Shown here: positions 5,162 to 5,275 of the stretch, in pieces
Layout of the letters: every line of letters starts with the position of its first letter
Position numbering within the stretch: the stretch's first letter is position 1
The notes under the pieces: model-generated
Told to the model about the DNA's origin: nothing
Seen by the model: only the letters and a program-made list of their open reading frames with translations
Databases searched by the model: none
Program-made: the position numbers and the translations under genes
Origin: Ruminococcus sp. UBA1780
GTDB taxonomy: Bacteria > Bacillota > Clostridia > Oscillospirales > Ruminococcaceae
Reading direction: 5' to 3'
Assembly: GCA_002315235.1 (NCBI GenBank)
Contig: DCGK01000126.1
Location: 22,232 to 27,506, forward strand
Length of the DNA: 5,275 nucleotides

Positions 5162-5275
5162 TTATCTACCTTCAGCTGCAGCTATCTGCTCCTCCGGTAT
5201 TCCGTACCTGCGTGCCAGCTCAGCGAGACTGTCGGCTATGGTTTCAGCTTTGTCAGCTCTGTTTTTTTCAGCATC
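5162..5275 (-). CDS. C-terminal fragment of an unidentified protein (5' end outside window)
   Basis: An open frame enters from the right edge and ends in TAA at 5162, giving 37 residues: alanine- and charge-rich (AEKNRADKAETIADSLAEL), then ARRYGIPEEQIAAAEGR. It looks helical, probably the end of a coiled coil followed by a short helical cap. It is in a good position relative to the terminator at 5081-5116, which supports it being a real gene end. The fragment is too short to name. Charged helical tails like this occur in several families, including Rpn/PD-(D/E)XK transposase-like proteins, but I cannot show that here. Confidence 0.7.
   Translation of the reverse strand, partial: DAEKNRADKAETIADSLAELARRYGIPEEQIAAAEGR

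Overview
This window most likely comes from a low-to-mid GC, anaerobic, fibre-degrading Firmicute of the Ruminococcus / Oscillospiraceae type. Three things point there: a Sec-exported protein with a type I dockerin, which is the plug part of cellulosomes; a Firmicutes-style decarboxylase-holB-ricT cluster; and SD-type ribosome binding sites with sigma-A promoters. I could not search a database, so the genus is an inference. Every gene supported here is on the minus strand and is therefore read from right to left.

Right end (5275 to 5081): the last 37 codons of an unidentified gene, followed by a good intrinsic terminator. Next comes an AT-rich intergenic stretch (4787-5161) with two further inverted repeats and an extended -10 promoter at 4872-4900. 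That promoter drives the most interesting unit, a two-gene operon. Gene 1 (4786-4091) encodes a 231-residue secreted protein with a signal peptide, a dockerin, and five copies of a Tyr-Gly-(Pro/Ala)-Pro motif, four of them followed by an aromatic/acidic segment. Gene 2 (4073-3018) starts 17 nt later behind a strong Shine-Dalgarno and encodes a radical SAM enzyme with a SPASM-type C-terminal region. This layout is that of a repeat-containing RiPP precursor and its radical SAM maturase. The precursor carries a Sec signal and a dockerin, so the modified product may end up docked on a cellulosome scaffold. That reading is inference.

Left half (3017 to 1): a 135-nt gap with a GC-rich hairpin and a 12-bp palindrome leads to an Orn/Lys/Arg decarboxylase of the short YaaO/SpeA type (2882-1527). 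After it comes an extended -10 promoter overlapping the end of that gene, then a leader with a near-perfect hairpin, holB (DNA polymerase III delta prime) and the start of ricT/yaaT, which runs off the left edge. Decarboxylase-holB-ricT is the Bacillus subtilis yaaO-tmk-yaaQ-yaaR-holB-yaaT order with the middle three genes absent, so this half is housekeeping. The radical SAM/dockerin pair looks like an accessory insertion next to it.
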